A stretch of DNA of 8,536 nucleotides from Armatimonadota bacterium (GTDB lineage Bacteria; Armatimonadota; Chthonomonadetes; Chthonomonadales; Chthonomonadaceae): the NCBI GenBank assembly GCA_026392135.1, contig JAPLCR010000243.1, forward strand, positions 1 to 8,536. Reading direction: 5' to 3'. This document shows positions 5,245 to 8,536 of the stretch, piece after piece (the stretch's first letter is position 1; each line of letters begins with the position of its first letter). Made by a program: the position numbers and the translations under genes. The notes below the pieces were generated by a model that saw only the letters and a program-made list of their open reading frames with translations, was not told where the DNA came from and made no database searches.

Positions 5245-8200
5245 CTAGGCGGCAAGTGTGGTAGGTTGCTCTTCCACGAGAGTGAGGCGGTTGCGCCCGC
5301 TTCGCTTGGAGTCGTAGAGCGCCATATCCGCGCACTCCACGAAGGTTTCCGGTTCCATGCTATTCTCATGAAGCACCGCCGCCCCGATGCTCAGGGTCAC
5401 TGCTCTATTGGGGAAGCCGTACTCCGCAATAACTTTACGTATCCGCTCCCCAATCACAGACACCGCTTCGGTGTCGGTATTAGGCAAGATGATAGCAAAC
5501 TCCTCTCCACCATACCGAGCAACGTGGTCAATCGTCCGCACGTTCTCCTTTAGTAGCCGCCCCAAGATACGCAGTACCGTGTCGCCAGCCGGATGACCGT
5601 AAACATCGTTATACTGCTTAAAAAAGTCTACGTCCAGCAAAAGCAACCCCAAAGACCACCCCATACGAGTAGCCAGTGCTAGCTCATGCCGTAGTTTCTC
5701 TTGAAAAGTGCGGTGATTATCCAAGCCCGTAAGACCATCCGTTGTGGCAAGGGTCGCTAATTTGTGGTTCGCCTTTTCTAGTTTACAGTTAGCGGTAGCA
5801 AGCTCATTGTTGGAGGCAATCATCTCGTCATTGGCGGCTTTGAGTTCGGCATTCATCTCCTCTAAAGCGTAGTGCATCTCTTTCAACTCTTGATAGGAGT
5901 GCGCCAACTCGCCAGTGCGTGTTGCTACATGCTCTTCTAAAATCTGGTTGGACAGCTTGAGTCGTTTTAAGCGCCACCGAAATACCCCGAATACGCTCCC
6001 AATGCACGCCAAGCCTCCCACCGATTTGAACCACCATGTCTGATAGTAGTAGGGTTGTAGCTGAAAGGTCGTCCCAGTAACAGGAGGACTCCAGACACCA
6101 TCCTCATTCGCCGCTTTGATTTGGAACGTGTATCTGCCTGGTGGTAGGTTCGTATAGAAGACAACACGCCGCGTACTAGCAGAGATCCAATCTTGCTCGT
6201 ACCCTAGTAGCCGATAGCGGAATTGAACCCCTTCGGGAAGGGCAAGTGATATACCCGTATAGTGAATCTCAAGGTTGTTTTTGCCCGGCGCGAGCGTGAT
6301 GGACTGTTGATTGGTGTACTCTTTTTTATCTAGTACTATTTTTTCAATATGTACACTCGGAGCCACATCATTAAAAGGCAGATGAAGTGGGTCAAAAACG
6401 GTTAAGCCCGTCTCCCCTTTAAACCAGAGCCTCCCATCTTCAGTCTGTATAGCCCCCATTGTAATAGGATAACTCCGAACACCCTGTAGCGCATTGTACA
6501 GCGTATAGCGTACCGTTCGCCGTTCGGAAGAGAGAAGGTCACTGATCAGCACACTGAATATGCCCGCATTACCTCCCAACCAGAGATTATTTGATTTGTC
6601 CCGTTGTATCTGGTAAAGGTTGTTGTCGGGTAGACCATCCTCTTTATTCCATACCTGCATTCTGCCCATATAGTAACGCGCTAACCCCTTGTCGGTGCTT
6701 AGCCATATTTCGCCCTGTAACTTCCCCTCCATAATGCCCAATATATGTGCTTCCGGAGGCAAGCCTTTTTGAATACACTCAACTCGGTCAGCCCCGATCT
6801 TATGTAACCCTTTATCACTACCGCACCAGAGCTGCCCTGATGAATCCCGATAAAATAGAAAGACGTATTGGGGTTTCTCACTCACTTTGAGTGCGTGAAA
6901 ACCTCCATTGGTATATCGAAAGAACTGCCCATTCTGCGCTGCAACCACCAGCCCGTTCTTGTCCGCACCAACCTGCCATCCGCTGAGATGCGGCGGGATG
7001 GACACAAAGCGACTCTCCTTAAAGTAGGCGTAGTGCCCATCCTCCGTCATCACCCAGACGGTGTTATCTAGGGCAGTGCATATAGAGGAGACTCCGTTTG
7101 CAGGAAGCCCGTCTGAGGTTGTATAGTGGATTTGCTTCCGCCCCTTGATGCGTGTCACACCATGCGTCGTAGCTACCCATACGCTACCGTCTCCGGTACT
7201 GCACATCGCTCTAGTTTGCCGGGTTCCATCAGCGTTGCTCAGGTCAATGGGGGTCATTTTCGTGTTGTTAAATCGATGAAGATAGGTGTCGTTGCAGACC
7301 CATAGGTTCTCTTCCCTGTCTTCCAGGACAGCTCCTACTTTGTGCGCGAAAAGCCCCTCCGCATTGTTGTAACGTGTAAACTTGTTCTGTTCAAAACGAT
7401 ACATCCCATCCTGTGTTCCTATCCAAAGGTTACCCCCTCTATCTCGTCGCATCGCGTTAACGGAGTGAGAGAGAAGCCCTTCCGCTCGGTTGTACTGCCG
7501 AATTTTGCCGTATTGGATATGAAAAACACCATCATTACTCGTGCCAAGCCACACGCTACCATCACTATCAGCCCAGAGGCACGTGCCCACTACCCCCTCT
7601 TTTAGCCCCTCTTTCTTGGTAATGGTCTGAAAACTTCCATCCGATTTTTGAAACGCAAGAGCAGGCGAATCACCAGCTACCCATATCTTTCCGAAGCTGT
7701 CTTGTGCAATGGCGTTCACTCCGTTGGAGCTATCCAGAAAGAACGCAGTCTTCTTTGTACCGATATGCGTTAATGGGTTGCCCCCTCTTCCACCTATCCA
7801 GAGACTCCCATCGGCGGCAAAAAAGAGAGCCTTCTGCTCAGACCACCCGGACTTCCCCCCCTCCACTTTATAAGGCAGATACTTCCCATCCACGAAACGC
7901 CCAAAGCCATCCCCATCTGTTCCTATCCATAGCTCCTGCTTAGGTGAGAGCGCGACAGAGCGTACCATACTCCGCGTAAGAGTGGGAACATTGGAGGAGT
8001 TGTATATCTGAAAACCCACCCCGTCGAATCGGACAAGACCGCTCCGTGAGGCGAGCCAAAGATAACCGTCAGAGGTTTGCACCAATCCGTCTATGCTTTG
8101 AGAGGGCAAGCCTTCTTTCTGCCGCCATGTATCGAGGCGGCACTGCTTCAAATCAAGGTTTTTGTCGAGCGCAAAGAGAGTTACTTGGCTACAACAGACC

Positions 8201-8247
8201 CCCGCAAACAAAATAAAAAGAAAATATAGAGTTCGTACTATCTTCAT
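5245..8247 (-). CDS. Membrane sensor diguanylate cyclase (Reg_prop, Y_Y_Y, GGDEF)
   Basis: The protein has 1000 residues from ATG 8245-8247, chosen because GGAG (8254-8257) sits 6 nt upstream and a signal peptide begins there (MKIVRTLYFLFILFAGVCC); upstream in-frame ATGs lack both. Fourteen Reg_prop blades can be counted at residues about 58-620, with blade markers such as YLWLAS, ELWIGT, SVWLGT, NLWIGT and RLWFKG, enough for two seven-bladed propellers. A Y_Y_Y domain follows (about 655-731), a membrane helix (about 740-758), and a coiled coil of regular heptads (about 763-832). The GGDEF domain (835 to about 990) keeps DVDFFK with the metal-binding Asp872, the active-site GGEEF at 913-917, and the inhibitory-site RTID at 904-907, five residues before it. 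It should make cyclic di-GMP from two GTP in the cytoplasm under control of a periplasmic ligand, possibly a carbohydrate as in related hybrid sensors, with product feedback inhibition. No cognate kinase or regulator adjoins it. Confidence 0.95.
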   Translation of the reverse strand: MKIVRTLYFLFILFAGVCCSQVTLFALDKNLDLKQCRLDTWRQKEGLPSQSIDGLVQTSDGYLWLASRSGLVRFDGVGFQIYNSSNVPTLTRSMVRSVALSPKQELWIGTDGDGFGRFVDGKYLPYKVEGGKSGWSEQKALFFAADGSLWIGGRGGNPLTHIGTKKTAFFLDSSNGVNAIAQDSFGKIWVAGDSPALAFQKSDGSFQTITKKEGLKEGVVGTCLWADSDGSVWLGTSNDGVFHIQYGKIRQYNRAEGLLSHSVNAMRRDRGGNLWIGTQDGMYRFEQNKFTRYNNAEGLFAHKVGAVLEDREENLWVCNDTYLHRFNNTKMTPIDLSNADGTRQTRAMCSTGDGSVWVATTHGVTRIKGRKQIHYTTSDGLPANGVSSICTALDNTVWVMTEDGHYAYFKESRFVSIPPHLSGWQVGADKNGLVVAAQNGQFFRYTNGGFHALKVSEKPQYVFLFYRDSSGQLWCGSDKGLHKIGADRVECIQKGLPPEAHILGIMEGKLQGEIWLSTDKGLARYYMGRMQVWNKEDGLPDNNLYQIQRDKSNNLWLGGNAGIFSVLISDLLSSERRTVRYTLYNALQGVRSYPITMGAIQTEDGRLWFKGETGLTVFDPLHLPFNDVAPSVHIEKIVLDKKEYTNQQSITLAPGKNNLEIHYTGISLALPEGVQFRYRLLGYEQDWISASTRRVVFYTNLPPGRYTFQIKAANEDGVWSPPVTGTTFQLQPYYYQTWWFKSVGGLACIGSVFGVFRWRLKRLKLSNQILEEHVATRTGELAHSYQELKEMHYALEEMNAELKAANDEMIASNNELATANCKLEKANHKLATLATTDGLTGLDNHRTFQEKLRHELALATRMGWSLGLLLLDVDFFKQYNDVYGHPAGDTVLRILGRLLKENVRTIDHVARYGGEEFAIILPNTDTEAVSVIGERIRKVIAEYGFPNRAVTLSIGAAVLHENSMEPETFVECADMALYDSKRSGRNRLTLVEEQPTTLAA

Positions 8248-8396
8248 TGCCTTCTCCATAAAAAGGTGGGTAGGCTTCCCCATCAAAAGTGCTTTCCTGT
8301 ATGTTGTATCAGGTTTTCGGCAAATAAGGAGAGGAACCACACTCCTAAAAATACGGGGGTTTTCTTGTTAAGAAGAACGTACTCAAAAATCCAGTG

Positions 8397-8425
8397 GTAA
8401 GAGTTCAGGGTTATGGGAGTAGAAA
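8397..8425 (-). mobile_element. Possible terminal end of an IS66-like insertion sequence
   Basis: GTAAGAGTTCAGGG begins at 8397. IS66-family terminal repeats typically begin GTAAG, and this one lies 29 bp beyond the stop codon of the partial transposase-like frame, where an IS end is expected. If correct, the 8 bp outside it (ATCCAGTG, 8389-8396) would be one copy of the target duplication. The other end lies outside the window, so neither the repeat nor the duplication can be confirmed. Confidence 0.35.
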
Positions 8426-8536
8426 TTAGGCAGGGTGGGGCAAGGAACTCTTTAGCGCCTTTTGCATCATGTTCTGACAGGCAGTGAGTGTCTCTTCTCC
8501 TCTGAGTTTCCATGTAGCGAACAGACTGGAGAGTAC
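8426..8536 (-). CDS. C-terminal fragment of a putative transposase (IS66-like?), cut by window edge
   Basis: On the minus strand a frame is open from the window edge to a TAA at 8426-8428, giving 36 residues that begin VLSSLFATWKLRGEETLTAC and continue QNMMQKALKSS. The pattern of a short hydrophobic helix, then TWKLRG, then a last helix resembles the extreme C-terminus of IS66-type transposases, where a segment like ATCKLHG precedes the final helix. The GTAAG-like end just downstream supports this. The fragment is short and I cannot search a database, so another protein, or chance, remains possible. Codon use does not conflict with coding. If real, the element reads towards and ends about 150 bp upstream of the cyclase gene. 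Confidence 0.42.
   Translation of the reverse strand, partial: VLSSLFATWKLRGEETLTACQNMMQKALKSSLPHPA

Noticed and set aside
8248..8340. In-frame 31-codon upstream extension of the cyclase
   Set aside because: The extension places the signal peptide internally and has no good ribosome binding site, whereas ATG 8247 has GGAG at 6-nt spacing and begins a standard signal peptide.
8283..8513. Minus-strand open frame of 76 codons at the right edge
   Set aside because: It overlaps the more plausible transposase C-terminal frame and the IS end, and its sequence resembles no protein pattern I know.

Overview
The window comes from a bacterial chromosome of moderate GC content. It has clear sigma70-type promoters, AGGAG-type ribosome binding sites and short intergenic spacers. 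No gene fixes the taxon. A long WD40 protein, a secreted TPR protein and a periplasmic-propeller diguanylate cyclase together would suit a diderm with a signalling-rich genome, such as Armatimonadota, Acidobacteriota or Planctomycetota, but this is a weak inference from gene content only.

Layout. (1) Bases 1-1557 (+) hold the 3' part of a WD40-repeat gene whose frame is open to the left edge, so its true start lies outside the window. (2) A perfect-consensus promoter (TTGACA, 17 bp, TATAAT; 1582-1610) drives a two-gene operon: a ParB/Spo0J-family protein (GTG start at 1678) and, 10 bp later, yajQ, a nucleotide/cyclic-di-GMP-binding protein. (3) A 442-bp gap (3080-3521) contains an intrinsic terminator facing the minus strand, a 17-nt hairpin that looks like a tRNA T-arm on that same strand, an 81-bp inverted-repeat structure with 13-bp perfect ends, and a good plus-strand promoter (3412-3440) near its right end. 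No gene explains the minus-strand signals. (4) Bases 3522-5165 (+) encode an exported TPR protein. (5) A perfect 18-bp inverted repeat (5190-5234) serves as a bidirectional terminator between convergent genes. (6) Bases 5245-8247 (-) encode a 1000-residue one-component sensor: signal peptide, fourteen Reg_prop blades, Y_Y_Y domain, membrane segment, coiled coil, and a GGDEF domain with intact active and inhibitory sites. (7) At the right edge (8397-8536) is what looks like the end of an insertion sequence, possibly IS66-like, with the C-terminal 36 codons of its transposase, sitting about 150 bp upstream of the cyclase start.

How the genes may work together. The cyclase would make cyclic di-GMP in response to a periplasmic signal, and YajQ proteins are known cyclic di-GMP binders in some bacteria, so an enzyme and a candidate receptor lie within 3 kb. 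They are not in one operon, and any functional link is inference. The most unexplained stretch is 3088-3253, which may hold an undescribed minus-strand small RNA or a remnant of a tRNA attachment site.
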